Source of the DNA: Saussurea involucrata
Taxonomy: Eukaryota > Streptophyta > Magnoliopsida > Asterales > Asteraceae
NCBI GenBank assembly: GCA_033807775.1
Contig: CM066317.1
Location: 9,073,870-9,137,869 of the forward strand
Length of the DNA stretch: 64,000 bases
Reading direction: 5' to 3'
The position numbers and the translations under genes are program-made. The notes below the pieces were generated by a model, which was given only the letters and a program-made list of their open reading frames with translations, ran no database searches and had not been told where the DNA came from. Below are positions 35,360 to 47,956 of the stretch, piece by piece; within the stretch, counting starts at the first letter, position 1, and every line of letters starts with the position of its first letter.

Positions 35360-35582
35360 AGATTTGAGATCATGTGAGATCAGATTATTTTCGTGAGACT
35401 ATAAAAATAACATTAAGCCTTTACAACAAAAGACCGTGAAGGTATTGTGTAGGTAAACCTTCACAGTGTTTTTGCTGTGAAGGTTCGTTGTTTTCCGTAC
35501 CTTCACGATGAATTGTTGTGAAGTTTCAATGTTATTTTTTGGTCTAACGAAAACATGTTGGTTTCACGTTAACCTAACACGA
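35360..35582. mobile_element. TA-flanked inverted-repeat element C
   Basis: The left arm (TTTTCGTGAGACTATAAAAA) is mirrored by the right arm (TTTTTTGGTCTAACGAAAAC). The loop repeats CTTCACAGTG...CTGTGAAGG and CTTCACGATG...TTGTGAAG mini-palindromes. The right end runs into the TA tract shared with element D. Confidence 0.6.
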
Positions 35583-35607
35583 TATATATATATATATATA
35601 TATATAT

Positions 35608-35825
35608 GGTTGGGTTCACGTGAGGCTAGCATGTTTTCGTGAGACCAGTAAGACCAAATTTTTACACTTGAAACTTCACAGTAAAACACTGTGAAGATTA
35701 GAAAAAAAAACGAACATTCACAGTAAAAACACTGTAAAGGTTACCTTCACAGTATTTTGCTGTGAATTTTCAAGTGTAAAAATTTGGTCTCACGAAAACA
35801 TGTTGGTCTCACATGATCCAAAGTC
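35608..35825. mobile_element. TA-flanked inverted-repeat element D
   Basis: Arms share CATGTTTTCGTGAGACCA and AAATTTTTACACTTGAAA in opposite orientation. The loop repeats TTCACAGT-A-rich-ACTGTGAA palindromes. It has the same arm motif as element C (GTGAGACCAACATGTTTTCG), so C and D are relatives placed back to back in one TA tract. Confidence 0.65.
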
Positions 35826-35849
35826 TCTCTCTCTATATATATATGTGGA

Positions 35850-35903
35850 AGGTTGTCCTAGGCTATGCCTACACTAATCCCCTGACAAATTATTACCGTA
35901 ATA
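35850..35903 (-). mobile_element. Truncated SINE, 3' tail only
   Basis: On the minus strand it matches the 3' end of the SINE at 378-555: AATTTGTCAGGGGATTAGT, then the hairpin TAGGC-ATA-GCCTA and a CCTTCCA tract. Head and promoter boxes are missing, as with 5'-truncated copies made by target-primed reverse transcription. Confidence 0.6.
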
Positions 35904-36974
35904 TATAGCTCAAAAACATTATCTTATCCCCCCCTCTCTCTATGTATATATATATATATATAGAGAGAACGATAATCAAATGAGAACCACAAATTTGTTA
36001 CAGACCAATGAGAATCAATATAAAAATATTTTTACAAGATTTTCTTTCATCAAAACGCATGATATAAGATATTGTTTCACACAGGTTCGTGTTCACATGT
36101 GAAAAGATTAAGGGGGTGTTTGGTTGGGGGTAATAGAAGGTAATCAATGGGATTGATATCCATTGTATTTGTTTGGTTCAAAGAGGGAATGAAAATGAAA
36201 TGATTGTTGATGTATGGTTGCAAGTAATGGAATCAATCATAATAATATATTGGTCTAAAAACCATTCCTCTCCAAATTGGGTGGAATGAACCGATTTCAT
36301 CTCTGTTGAATATCCCATTCTAAACCCACAGGCCACATCCATCTTCCCCATTTCGTCTCTGCTGACTAACCCTATTTCTTCTCTGTTGACAATCCCGATT
36401 TCATCTCTAAAACCCCCCTCTGTTGACGATCGATTGGAGCCTAGGGACATTGTTCTAGGAAACCTGGTATGTGACGATCGATTGGGCTTCATAGGAACCA
36501 GAAGACGTTTGTTCAAATCTGGTCCGTAAATCTAGGGTTTCTTCAAATCTGGTATGTGAATCTCAGCTAGGGTTTCTTCAAATCTGGTCTTGTGAATCTC
36601 GTAATCCAATCTCATCTAGGGTTTCTTTAAATCGATTTTGTTTGGTATGTGAATCGATTTTCTTCAAATCTGGTATGTGAATCGATTTTGTTCGATTTTC
36701 AAATCTCATGGTCGTGGGTTTATAGATGAAATGAGAAATATGGCGGTGGAGATGAATCAGAGAAGATGGTCAAAGTCTATTCCTATTCTAACAGATCGAT
36801 GGAATCTCGATGGAGAAGTTGGTGATGGAGATGTTGTATTGGCGATGGAGATGGAGAAGTTGGATTTTATTGGTTTCATTGATGGAGATGATGTCTTGAT
36901 GATGAACAAGTAGGGTCTGATCGATGATGAAGATGTGTTTGATAATATTTTCATCAAACGAACATCAACAATAT

Positions 36975-37919
36975 TGTTGGGTCATTACAGGTTTGAAATT
37001 GACTTAATTAAACCCACTTAGATACTTTGAATATTTTTGGATTTTTTTGTGTAACTTGTACTCTTACATCAATTGTTCGGTGAAGTCGAAGATCAACCGA
37101 AACCAAGTGCGAAGACTATCTCATTGCGGAAGTGAGAAAATCGGCAGCAACTTTTTACAAGTTACATCACCACCGATATGCTTGTGTTATCGGTGGACAA
37201 GCATCACCGAATTGAAGAAATTCGGTAAGGAGCTCTAGAAGACTTCCATCGAAATGTGTTCAGAAATCGGTGGGAGTTCTAGAAGACTGCACCGAAATGT
37301 TTTACACTTCGATGAAACTCTCTATTTTCTAAAGAAGTGAGATTTTGCATTAGTGCAGTTTTCAATACAGGAGGTCGGTAGCCCTACTCTCTAAAGACAA
37401 AAGAGAAGATCATTTATTAAGAGACAATATCTAATTGTCAGATAAAAGTGGCATTTTGTCATTTTATCTATTCTCAGATAAGGTCGTTTTCTGGTACGAC
37501 TGTCCTCCTGGTTCCTTGGATAAGTTAAAAAGGAGATATCAGCTTTTCAGAAGTCAACCTCTACAATGAATGGAAGAGTGACAAGTGTCCCAAGCATTAA
37601 ATGATGCATGGACTATAAATAGAGGTGAAGACTCTCCATGCAAACCACGCTTTTAAAAGATTACTAAGTGCAAGCTCCTTTCTTACTGAAACTGCATTTT
37701 GTGTCTAAGTGTCCAATTTGTTCTAAGTGTTTTTCAGTTTACTTTGTGTTAGATTGTTAGAATAGTTTAACTGTTCTTTTCCGCAACAATCTTTTGGTTT
37801 CTATGTGTAATTCTTATTGAAAGATTTTCAATATATTGAATTAAAACTTGTGAAAAATCTAAGTATTGTATTCAACCCCCCCCTTCTACAATACTTGTTG
37901 AGCCATTTTGGGACCAACA
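36975..37919 (+). repeat. 5' LTR of the SIRE-like element
   Basis: 945 bp. It carries several TCGGT/ACCGA stem-loops in its first third (37076-37314), a TATA box at 37614 and a poly-C run at 37876-37883. The junction with the primer binding site at 37922 is clean. Confidence 0.94.
37614..37621 (+). promoter_or_regulatory. TATA box of the SIRE-like LTR
   Basis: CTATAAATAGAGG is a textbook plant TATA context and is conserved in the 3' LTR at 48596-48603. Transcription would start about 30 bp downstream, placing U3/R near 37645. Confidence 0.7.
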
Positions 37920-37921
37920 AG

Positions 37922-37933
37922 TGGTATCAGAGC
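37922..37933 (+). other. Primer binding site of the SIRE-like element
   Basis: TGGTATCAGAGC, complementary to the 3' end of initiator methionine tRNA, two bases after the 5' LTR. Confidence 0.9.
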
Positions 37934-37963
37934 AGAAAGTTTAATTCATAAACTTGATCCGCA

Positions 37964-40441
37964 ATGGCTGCCTCTTCTTCATCCCTAACTGTTGAAAACA
38001 CTGGTCAAAATAATTTTGCTGAAAATGGTTCCATTTCAAAACCTCCCAAGTTTAATCCTAACAACTTTTCTCTATGGAAAAGCCGAATGATGCTATTCAT
38101 GGAAGGAGTGGATACTAGATATCCAACCATTCTCAAGGAGGGACCTATCATCCCAAGAGTTTGGACTCGCTATGAAAAGCAGAGGCCTGGTAAGGAACCA
38201 GTTGACAAGTCAAGTGACTCTGATGATTCTGAACCTTCCGACATAGAGAAATCAAAGACTGCTGGTCGTTACATTCTCAAAAACCCAAAGAAATATACTG
38301 ATGAGGAAAAACGATTGGTGTCTCTGGATTCTTGGCTTAGAGCAATCATTGCTCTCTCACTTCCTGATGAAGTCTTTCACTCTCTTGTTAATTTCGGTAC
38401 TGCTAAAGAGATGTGGACTACATTGTGTGTACTTTATGAGGGTACAGAGGAAGTGAAGAAAAGCAAAAAGATTGGCCTCATTCGAAAATATGAGCTCTTT
38501 GCCTATGAAAAGGGAGAATCTCTTCCAAGCTTTTATAACCGATTCAACTCTCTCTTAAATGATTTAAAGTTACTGGGTAGAGTTTATGATAATGAGGAAG
38601 TTCTATGCAAGTTTATGGATTGTCTTCCTGACTTTTGGGAAAACATTTGCACTTGCATTAAAACTACCAAGGATTTGGAATACATGCCTTTAACTGTTTT
38701 GTATGGAACTCTGTTCAACTTTGAACAAACCAAGCTTCATAGGAAAACCATCTTCAAATAGATAAAAAGCTCTTCAATAGCTCTTATCTGTGAAAGCTCC
38801 AAGAAAAATCAAAATGTTCCTTGTATCACATATCCCTCATCAGACTCTGACACCAAAAATCAGAACAACCGTTCTCACCAAACGGAGGCATATTTGAGTG
38901 ATGCCGATGATGAAGGTGATGAAATTTCGGTAGACCGAATGTCTGATGAAATGGCTATGATGGCTGGTTTTAAAAATAAATCTCGAAATTTCAACAAACG
39001 CAGAAGTTTCAGAAAACCTTCCTTTACAAAAATGTCTTCTTCTGACAAGACAAATGAAGAATGTTTCAACTGTGGTAAGAAAGGACACTTTGCAGCTGAG
39101 TGCAGAAACAAGCGTGTGTCAAAAGTCAATTCTACGTCCTCTGACAAATATCCTTCCAAATTTGAGAAATCCAAAGATAAATCCTATTTCAAGAAAGATT
39201 CTCAATCCTCCTCACTCTCACATCAGGAACGTGCTGAAAAGTACAAAGCTAAGTACAAGAAGGAAAAAGAAAGAAATGAAGGATCTCAAAGGAAAGGAAA
39301 AGGATTGATGGCAGAGGCTCATGATTGGGAAGAAGAAGAAACCTCTGACAGTGATTCTCCAAATATGTGCTTTATGGCCATATCAGAAGAGGTGGAAGAA
39401 GAAAAGGCAAAGTCTCCAATGGCATTAGTTTCAACTGAATGCTCATCATCATACTATCAGGTACATCCCTTTAATGACATGACTGACATTGAAAAGATAA
39501 ACGCTTATGAATCTTTAACTCAAGACTTTTACACTGTCAAAGAAAGCAAGAAAAGAAAATCTGCTCAAGTTAAAAATCTCAAATCTCAACTTGAATCTTA
39601 CATGTGTCAACTTGGAAAGTTTGAGGAAATCAAATCTGAGCTTGAAAACCTAAAAGTCATAAATCATGTAATTGAAAAGGAGAAGAATAAACTGTTCAAG
39701 AAGTTAAAGAAAGAACAGGAAATTGTCAGAAAATGGACAAATTCTTCAAGGAATCTTGAACAGATCTTTCAAGACCAAATCGGTGGTGATAACAAGTTTG
39801 GGTTAGGATATGAAAAATCAATGCTGGAAAAATCTTCCCATGCACTTGTTCCCATCACCGATACATGGGATGATGACTCTGAGTCAAACTCTTGTGATTC
39901 CATTTCTTTAAATTCTGTTGATCTTCGTGAAGCCTTAAAATATGGAATGTTTATAAAAGCCAAAGAATCTTCATCAGATCAAACCCATAAAGTGCAAGAA
40001 TTGAAGGATATTGTTAAACCCATTCATGATGTGTTCAAAGATTTAACCATTGATAACAACCCTTCAAATCTTTCAAAATCACAAGTGTTCAAAGAAAAAC
40101 ACACCTTGAAAAAATCCTTCACCGATTTTGTCCAAAAGAGAAAGACCGAAGTTTTCTCAAGAAAGACCCCTGACCATGCTTCAACCTCAAGAACCGAACT
40201 TTTTAGAGGTCCTCGCAATCCCCTTTTCGGTCCAAAGATTAAGATTGATATAATTGGAAAGGAAAAAGGAAAGGAACAAAAACCCAAAAGAACTTTCATC
40301 TACCGAAAATGTTATAATTGTGGTGATACTTTTCATCTTGCTAAGGACTGCCCAAAAGAAAGAATCGACAGATCCAAACCCAAGGTCTCTCACATTTCTA
40401 ACCCAAAAGGACCCATTACCAAATGGGTACCTAAGAACTGA
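37964..40441 (+). pseudogene. SIRE-like gag with one in-frame amber stop
   Basis: Gag forms the virus-like particle and binds RNA. From ATG 37964 to TGA 40439 the frame is single except for one TAG at 38759-38761 (codon 266). The N-terminal half is a UBN2-type capsid region (SLDSWLRAIIALSLPDEVF, FAYEKGESLPSFYNRFNSLL). Then come a zinc knuckle CFNCGKKGHFAAEC (from residue about 367), a long coiled-coil stretch (about 39480-39760) and a second knuckle CYNCGDTFHLAKDC (about residue 783). Two knuckles far apart and a large gag are typical of SIRE. The TAG probably replaces CAG, a C-to-T change. Read-through or recent decay are both possible. Pol follows in another frame. Confidence 0.9.
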
Positions 40442-40446
40442 TTTGA

Positions 40447-43400
40447 TGTTGTCTGCAGGTTTTTGAGCACCAACAAGTTTGGTATTTAGATAGCGGGTGC
40501 TCACGTCACATGACTGGAAACAAACATCTTCTTGTAAACTATGTGTCAGAAAAGGGTCCTTCTGTAACCTTTGGGGACAACTCCAGAGGTCACACTAAAG
40601 GGTATGGAACTCTCACAAATGGAACCCTCACCTTCAATAAAGTGGCATTCGTTGAAGGTCTCATGCTTAATCTCCTTAGTATTAGCCAACTGTGTGATCT
40701 TGGATACAAAGTTATCTTTGAACTGCGTATCTGTACTGTTGTTGACAAGAATATGAAGGCTGTTCTCTCTGGAAGAAGGCTAGATAATGTGTATATCATT
40801 GATATGAGTCAAAACAACTCTTCAAATGTCTGCTTCGTGTCTGACGATACAGTCAAAAGAAACTGGTTGTGGCATAAACGTTTGTCTCATCTTAACTTCA
40901 AAACCCTTCATAAATTATCAAACAAAGAGCTGGTGACTGGCATGCCTAAGTTGAACTTTGTCAAAGAAAAGCTGTGTGATGCATGTGAAAAAGGGAAGCT
41001 CACCAAATCTTCTTTCAAAACCAAGCAATGCTCTTCCATCAATCTTCCACTTCAAATGCTGCATATGGATCTATGTGGACCAGTCAGCACTCCTAGTCTA
41101 GGAGGAAGAAGGTACATTCTTGTTATTGTTGATGAATTCTCTAGATATACTTGGGTGTCTTTTCTCAGGTACAAAAGTGATGCAACTGAAGAAATCATCA
41201 ACTTTGTCAAAAAGAATGAAATTCTGAATGGTCAGCTTGTCAGATCAGTAAGAAGTGACAATGGCACTGAATTCAGAAACAGTGGTTTAGAAGACTTCTT
41301 CAATAAGAAAGGAATCTCTCAAAACTTCTCTGCTGTCAGAACTCCACAACAAAATGGTGTTGTGGAAAGAAGAAACAGAACTCTTTGTGAAGCAGCAAGG
41401 TCTATGCTGAGTGAAGCAAAACTGCCAACTTATTTTTGGGCCGAAGCTGTCAACACTGCCTGTTTCACTCAAAACAGGTCGGTGATAACAAAAAGACATG
41501 AGAAAACCCCGTATGAAGTCTTTCATGGAAGAAAGCCAAACATTGGTTTCCTTCATGTCTTTGGCTGTGTGTGCTTTATCCTAAATGACAGGGAAAATCT
41601 TGGGAAATTTGATCCTAAGGCAGATGAAGGAATCTTTATGGGATATTCCTTGACCTCCAAAGCCTACCGAGTTTACAATCTTAGGAGAGAATGCATTGAT
41701 GAATCTATCCATGTAAAGTGTGATGATTCAAGATCATCGTCTTTGACAAATGATGATGAAGAACTACATAGATGGATATCATCATGCATTGGTGAATCTC
41801 CCATTTCAAACTCCACCGATCCACCTTGTATTCCAAATATTCCCTCAGTTCCAAACAATCAAGTTGGGTCATCTTCTTTATCACCTGAAACCCTCTCTGC
41901 CGAAATTGCCTCCACCGAACCCTATCCATCATCCACCGAAATTAACCCCATCACCGAATCTCTTCCTGCCGATAATCCCTCTGACGACCCACCTTCATCA
42001 CACCCTGCCAACACTCCAGCCTCAAACTTCCCTTCCACTTCAATTATTCCTTCACCGATGCCCCTTGCTCTTAAATGGACCAAAGATCATCCCATTGATC
42101 AAATCATCGGTGATCAGCAAGCTGGTGTTCAAACAAGGAGAGGCACCAGCAACATCTGTCTCTATGTAAATTTCCTATCTCTTGTTGAACCTAAAAAGAT
42201 TGAAGAAGCCCTAAGTGACCCATGTTGGGTTTCGGCCATGCAAGAAGAACTCTCCCAATTTCAAAGAAACAAAGTCTGGAGACTTGTGCCTAGACCTTCA
42301 AGGAAAACAATCATCGGTACAAAATGGGTCTTCAGAAACAAAATGGATGAAGATGGTACTGTCATCAGAAACAAAGCCAGACTCGTAGCTCAAGGCTACC
42401 GACAGGAAGAGGGTATTGACTATGATGAAACATTTGCTCTAGTTGCCAGACTTGAAGCTATCAGGATCTTTCTCGCTCATGCTGCTCACAAGAACTTCAG
42501 GGTATTTCAAATGGATGTGAAAAGTGCTTTTCTGAATGGAGAACTAGCTGAGGAAGTCTATGTGAAGCAACCTCCAGGCTTTGAAGATTCCACACATCCA
42601 GACTATGTGTACCGACTTGACAAAGCTCTGTATGGGCTCAAGCAGGCTCCTCGAGCCTGGTATGACACTCTTGCCATTTTTTTTACTAAAGCATGGCTAT
42701 ACTCGAGGCACAATTGACAACACTCTCTTCCACAAGCAAACTTCAGGTGATCTCATTCTTGTTCAAATCTATGTGGATGACATTATTTTCGGTGCCACCG
42801 ATGAGTCCCTGTGTGCTGACTTTGCCTCTCTCATGAAAAGTGAATATGAGATGAGCATGATGGGGGAGCTAACTTTTTTCTTAGGTCTTCAAGTGAAACA
42901 AATTTCAGAAGGAATTTTCATAAACCAAAGCAAGTACATTAAAGATCTTCTGAAGAAATTCGGTTTTGAAAACTCCTCCCCCATGAAAACTCCCATGGCA
43001 CCACCTTTGAAACTTGATGCCGATTTAAATGGTGAATCTGTGGATGTTACCCATTATAGGGGCATGATTGGTTCTTTGCTTTATTTAACTGCTAGCAGAC
43101 CAGATATCATGTTTGCTACTTGTCTTTGTGCCCGTTATCAAGCAAATCCAAAGAAATCTCATTTGGATGCTGTGAAACGGATTTTCAGGTATCTAAAGGG
43201 TACCATGCATCTGGGTCTTTGGTATCCCAAAGACTCAGGTTTTGAACTCATGGGGTATTCAGATTCTGACTTTGCAGGTTCTAAAAATGATAGAAAAAGC
43301 ACAACAGGTAGTTGTCAACTCCTTGGTGGGAAACTGGTAAGCTGGTCCAGCAAAAAGCAAAATTCAGTCTCAACATCCACTGCCGAGGCTGAATATGTTG

Positions 43401-43714
43401 CTGCTGGAAGTTGCTGCGCACAGATTCTATGGATGAAAAACCAATTGAGAGACTATAATCAGTTCTACTCCAAGATACCCATCCTATGTGAAAATTCAAG
43501 TGCAATTGCAATTGCAAACAATCCTGTTCTTCACTCAAGGTCCAAACACATCGATATCCGATATCATTTCATCAGGGACCATATCTCCAAAGGTGACATT
43601 GAGCTGCATTTTATTCCAACTAATCTTCAGCTTGCAGATTTGTTTACTAAACCTCTGGATGAGGCCAGATTCACCTTTCTCATCGGTGAACTTGGCATGT
43701 TGTACTTAGAATAG
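40447..43714 (+). pseudogene. SIRE-like copia pol with a frameshift in a T run
   Basis: Domains in order: protease ([12 protein letters not shown], near 40486), GAG-pre-integrase zinc region (HKRLSH ... CDAC), integrase core ([27 protein letters not shown]), reverse transcriptase ([20 protein letters not shown] and YVDDIIFGA near 42769), RNase H (SDSDFAGSKNDRKSTTG, STAEAEYVAA) and the copia C-terminal DLFTKPL. The frame changes at the eight-T run 42677-42684, one base too many or two too few. Pol is in a different frame from gag, and a CTGCAG acceptor-like site (about 40453) sits just before it, which might allow a spliced or frameshifted fusion. All catalytic motifs are otherwise intact. Confidence 0.92.
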
Positions 43715-44256
43715 GTTAAAAAAAATTGTTCTGATAATTCTCGGTGGAACCAAGATCCTCTTTCGGCATGAATATTCTCGGTGAAACCAAGATCCTTTTT
43801 CGGCACGAATACCCCAAGTGATCTGTTCGGTGACTCATCTCTCGGTGGATCTCCTCGGTGCGCATATCTGCCCTCTTCGGTGTCTCACGGTCTCGGTGGA
43901 TCTCTTCGGTAAGCAAATCCTCACCGATTCCATCTCGGCATATCTTTCACCACCGATAAACTTTTCATATTCCTCACCGATGTCCACCGAAATTAAATCC
44001 TATCCACACGTCACCCCTATAACCCTAGCCTGTCAGACCCCTCACCTCCCCGGCTTCCTGACCACAATTTCCAATGTGGTCATGATTGCTTTTTCTATTT
44101 AACTTTATTTTATTTTAAACCGTTCCCCCATTATTTTCGAAAACCCTATAAATACTCAACCCTCCTCTTTCTCTTTTCCTTTACGTTTCCACTTCCTCTT
44201 CGTGCTTCCTCTATAACCTGCAACTACACCTTCTTCGTGCTCTCTCTCGATCATCA

Positions 44257-47200
44257 ATGGCGTCCTCCAAGAACAACCCCCTATGTGTTTTGCCGATCTG
44301 AAATTCAACCCATGCAATCACGTTGCAAGATTTGAACCCGACCCTTCTCATCCAGAGTTTAACCACGTAATCAAGTTCTTCACTCGCTCTCCCCTTCTTC
44401 ATGCCTTCACCTGTAATCCCAAAATGAGCAAAATGCTCATTGGGAATTTCTGGCTTACCTGTGTGTATGACTCCTCCAATGATGCAATCCATGCATCCAT
44501 TCTTTCTGAAGACGAGGGTGATCACGACCTCACCTTTGGGGTCGATGACGTTCGCACTGCACTTAAAATCGATGCTTTCGATCCCTATGACGAATGGCAT
44601 TCAGATACCGTTCTCGAAGATGTCCTTGGTGCAATAGGTTACGTGGTCGATGACAACTCCAAAAGCTCCAAAGGTCCTGGAACTCTTCTTCGGAGTCACA
44701 TGGGTGGTGTATGGAACTTCTTCTTTGCCCATGTGATCCACTGCCTCTCCCGAAAGACGAGCGGCCATGATCAATCCCCTTCATACATCACCAAACTTGC
44801 CCATGCCCTAATCTTTCAACGCCGAGTTGATTTCGCCCAATACTTCTTCACCGAATTAGTGGAAGTGATAACTCATCCAAAGAAGTGCCACGTTGCCTAC
44901 CCCAGATTCCTCTCTATGATCATCCATCACAAACTTGGAAAAGCTCTGGACAAAGACCGCAAGTCCCAAACTCCCCGATTCTCTTATGACTGGTCTCCAC
45001 CGATCGTCGGTAGCAAAACTCTCAACGTCGGTGTTCTCGACACCGATCGTCCTTTACGCCGAGGTATGATCACTTTAGCCATCTCTCCAGAGCTTCAATG
45101 GGGTGATTCTGAAATTCCAGGGTTTCAACACCCCGATATCCCCGAGGTCCTTCCTGCTGTTGTGACCTCTTCCCCACGTTCAAGAGTAAAGTCGGTCGGC
45201 GCGAAGAAGAAATCGGCCTCCGACACCTCCGCCGCTGCTTCCAGGACCATGACACCGATTAACCCATCGGTGGCTTCCCCGGTCCACAAACCTTCTAAGC
45301 GGAGGCACTCTTCGTCCCCCCCGAAAGATCGTCTAAAAAGATCTCGGGGAACTGTCCGTAAGCCATCCCCTTCCAAATCATTTTTGTTCACCACCGACCA
45401 TTTGGTTATCCCTAAGGCACCCCTAAATTTACCCCCTCCAACTCGTTCTTCGAGTGAACCCGCCGACTCTCCCACCGAAAGTCTAGACTCTCCCTCCGAA
45501 AGTCTGGACCTTGCACTGCACGGCCTTTCACCCGGTCATTTCTTGATCGATGATGATGCACAACCCGATCAGGGTTCCCCCCATTAGATCCCCCCATGAC
45601 TTCTTTGCGGGTCTCTTTGACGACACTGGTTCTCCCCGAACCGCCCTGTTGGCCGGAGCGATCCTCGTTGAGTCCTCATCCCCCTCACCGACAATGTCAC
45701 CTTTGAACCGAACTTCTCCCCGAAGTTCTCCCCTGGTTCAAACTCCCCAAAGATCGCCTACGCCACACCGATCACCCTCCCCGGGTCAGCATCCACCCCG
45801 ACGATCTCCCACTCCGCCACCGAGACCACTATTCCCCAATGAAATGTTATATCCCAGCAACATTCCCATTTCGGCGGAGGATCCCCATCGCATCCGCTAC
45901 ATAGTTACTGGGGATGTCGGGGGTAAAACCACTGTTCCAGCGCCCTCTTTGATTGAAGACCTACAAGAAAGTGCTCGACAATGTCGGTTTGTCGGCACCC
46001 AATTTGAATCTTTCAAACAGGCCACTCTTGCAATGATCGTCATGACGGGTTCCCGAATGTCCACTATCGAGTCTCGCCTGCCGCAGATTCTTTCAGATGC
46101 TATTACCGATGCTCTACGGCCTGTTACCACCGACATCACCTCTTTAGTTTCCAAGGTGGAATCTTTGTCACAATCTCATGGGGATCTTGCCTTCTCCTTT
46201 GGTGCTTTCAAAGCAGCCTCCACCGTCAAAGATTCTGAAATTCAGAGGTTGCTTCAAGAAGCTAAGTCTCATCAAGACTTCAGCCAGGCCACTGCCGACT
46301 CTCTTCGGGACATTCATGCCACACTACAAAAGTTCGGCCACCTGGAGATGGATCTCGGTGACTTCACCATGGTTTCTGACGAGGTACCGAAACAACTTTC
46401 TCTTCTTCATAAGAAATTTGACTACATTTTCAGACAGTTGGGTATGAAGATTCTGGCTGGTGCTGAGGGGGAGAAACAGTCAACCCAACCCAAGTTGCCA
46501 TCTCTTAAACAGTCGGTCATCCCCAAGCCTCCATCTTCCACCGATGACATCCCTGCTACCACCGAAACTCACGCTGAAACCATCGACATTGAGGGGGAGC
46601 AACTCTCTAAAGAAAAAGAGTTGGAGTTGGAAGACAGAGCAACAACTGAGGGGGAGCAACTTTCTACGGCCAAAACAGACAAGGGAAAGAAAAGCCTTAC
46701 TGCCGAACAATTGGCCGAACAAGAAAGAATAGAGAAAGAAAAGATGAAGTATGGGACTCGTCCCACCGATGCAGACAAACTCAAACTTAAACATCCTTCA
46801 TCACATCTACAGGAACCCAATCTCGGTCTGACTCCTCAAGAAATTGAGGAAGCCAAATTAGCCCAAAAAGCCCTTGATGATACCAAGGCTCTCTCTTTAA
46901 AAATTGCAGAGGAAGAAGCCAAGAAAGCCAAGTCCACCGATGCCGTGTCGGCACAGAAATCGGTGCTGAGTGAATTTGAACAAGAGAGAAATGAAGAAGT
47001 CCGCTGGTACAAGAAGAAGATGCACCACCGATCCGACAGAACCCCGATCTCAGGTGTCAAGATCGCAATCTCCAGAGCCAACCCAAAAGACATCAGGCTT
47101 ATCATTGATCGGGAAGATGGCTCCTTGAAAAGTGTGAAAGACTACCAACTCAAAACCTACGGTCTCCCCGAATGGTACGAGATCTCTCGACACTTGGCCA

Positions 47201-47667
47201 AAAATCCAAACCCAAAGAAGGACATCTTTGTCAAATACATTGATGGTCTAATGGCAAAGATGAAGGAGATAAAAAAGAAGTACAGCATCGTACTGACCAC
47301 CGATGAAAGATCGAAACTACAATCCTTGAAGGAAGAAGTGCGCCTTCCCAAAGTTCAGAATCCCCCCGACACTGTCTTCAAGGATATGGCAAAGGAAGGA
47401 AAGATACCGAATGTAAATAACTTAAGTCTTTCCCTTCCCACTTCGGCATCCTATCCCACGACAACTCTAGGTCTGTCACCGATTCCAGGACTGTATTTCA
47501 ACGATGGTTTCGGCAAACGAGCCTTCTTCAGATTCTCTCAAATCCCCGTTGCTGACACCATGTTTCTTGAAGGCCTCCACAACTTGTTCCCTCACATCCC
47601 TGATGCTCAACCCTACTACCGAATCCTAATGGATGAGATCAAGCGCCGACAATCGTCAAAGAAGTAA
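44257..47667 (+). pseudogene. Extra coding region downstream of pol (env-like position), two frameshifts
   Basis: A long coding region follows pol before the 3' LTR, where SIRE elements carry an env-like gene. A likely start at ATG 44257 (MASSKNNP) changes frame in the C run 44277-44281. The frame then runs 44283-45587 and changes again in the six-C run 45577-45582, continuing to 47667. The first part is globular (NHVIKFFTRSPLLHAFTCNP, FARVIH-like FFFAHVIHCLSRKTSG). The middle is Pro/Ser/Arg-rich. The last part has charged coiled coils (ELELEDRATTEGEQ, EIEEAKLAQKALDDTKALSL). I see no convincing membrane segment, so envelope function is not supported. It resembles widespread plant retroelement ORFs of unknown role. 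Confidence 0.65.
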
Positions 47668-47956
47668 ATTTTCATTTTACCCTTCGGTAGTTTTGATAAT
47701 CTTTTGCTTCCTTTCCTCACCGATGTATGAGAATGACTTATGCAATTCAAGTGCTTCTCTTGTTTATAAGTAGCTGTACATACCTTTTATTTCCTTGCTT
47801 TATATATATACTGTATAGACACACTCAAAGAAACATAGATAAAAAAAGGGTCTATGTGAAAAAGAACCCAAAAGAGTAAAAAGGGTCAAAATGCACTTAT
47901 TTTCATTTGCTCTTTAATATTCTAAGGATAGAGATCAAATTCAAATAGGGGTAGAT

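Noticed and set aside
36677..36913. Open frame with many Met/Asp/Gly (GDGDVVLAMEMEK)
   Set aside because: It derives from an imperfect GATGGAGATG repeat inside the TAA-type element and is mirrored by an antisense frame.
44257..47667. Calling the downstream ORF an envelope gene
   Set aside because: Only the position supports it; no membrane segment or signal peptide is visible.
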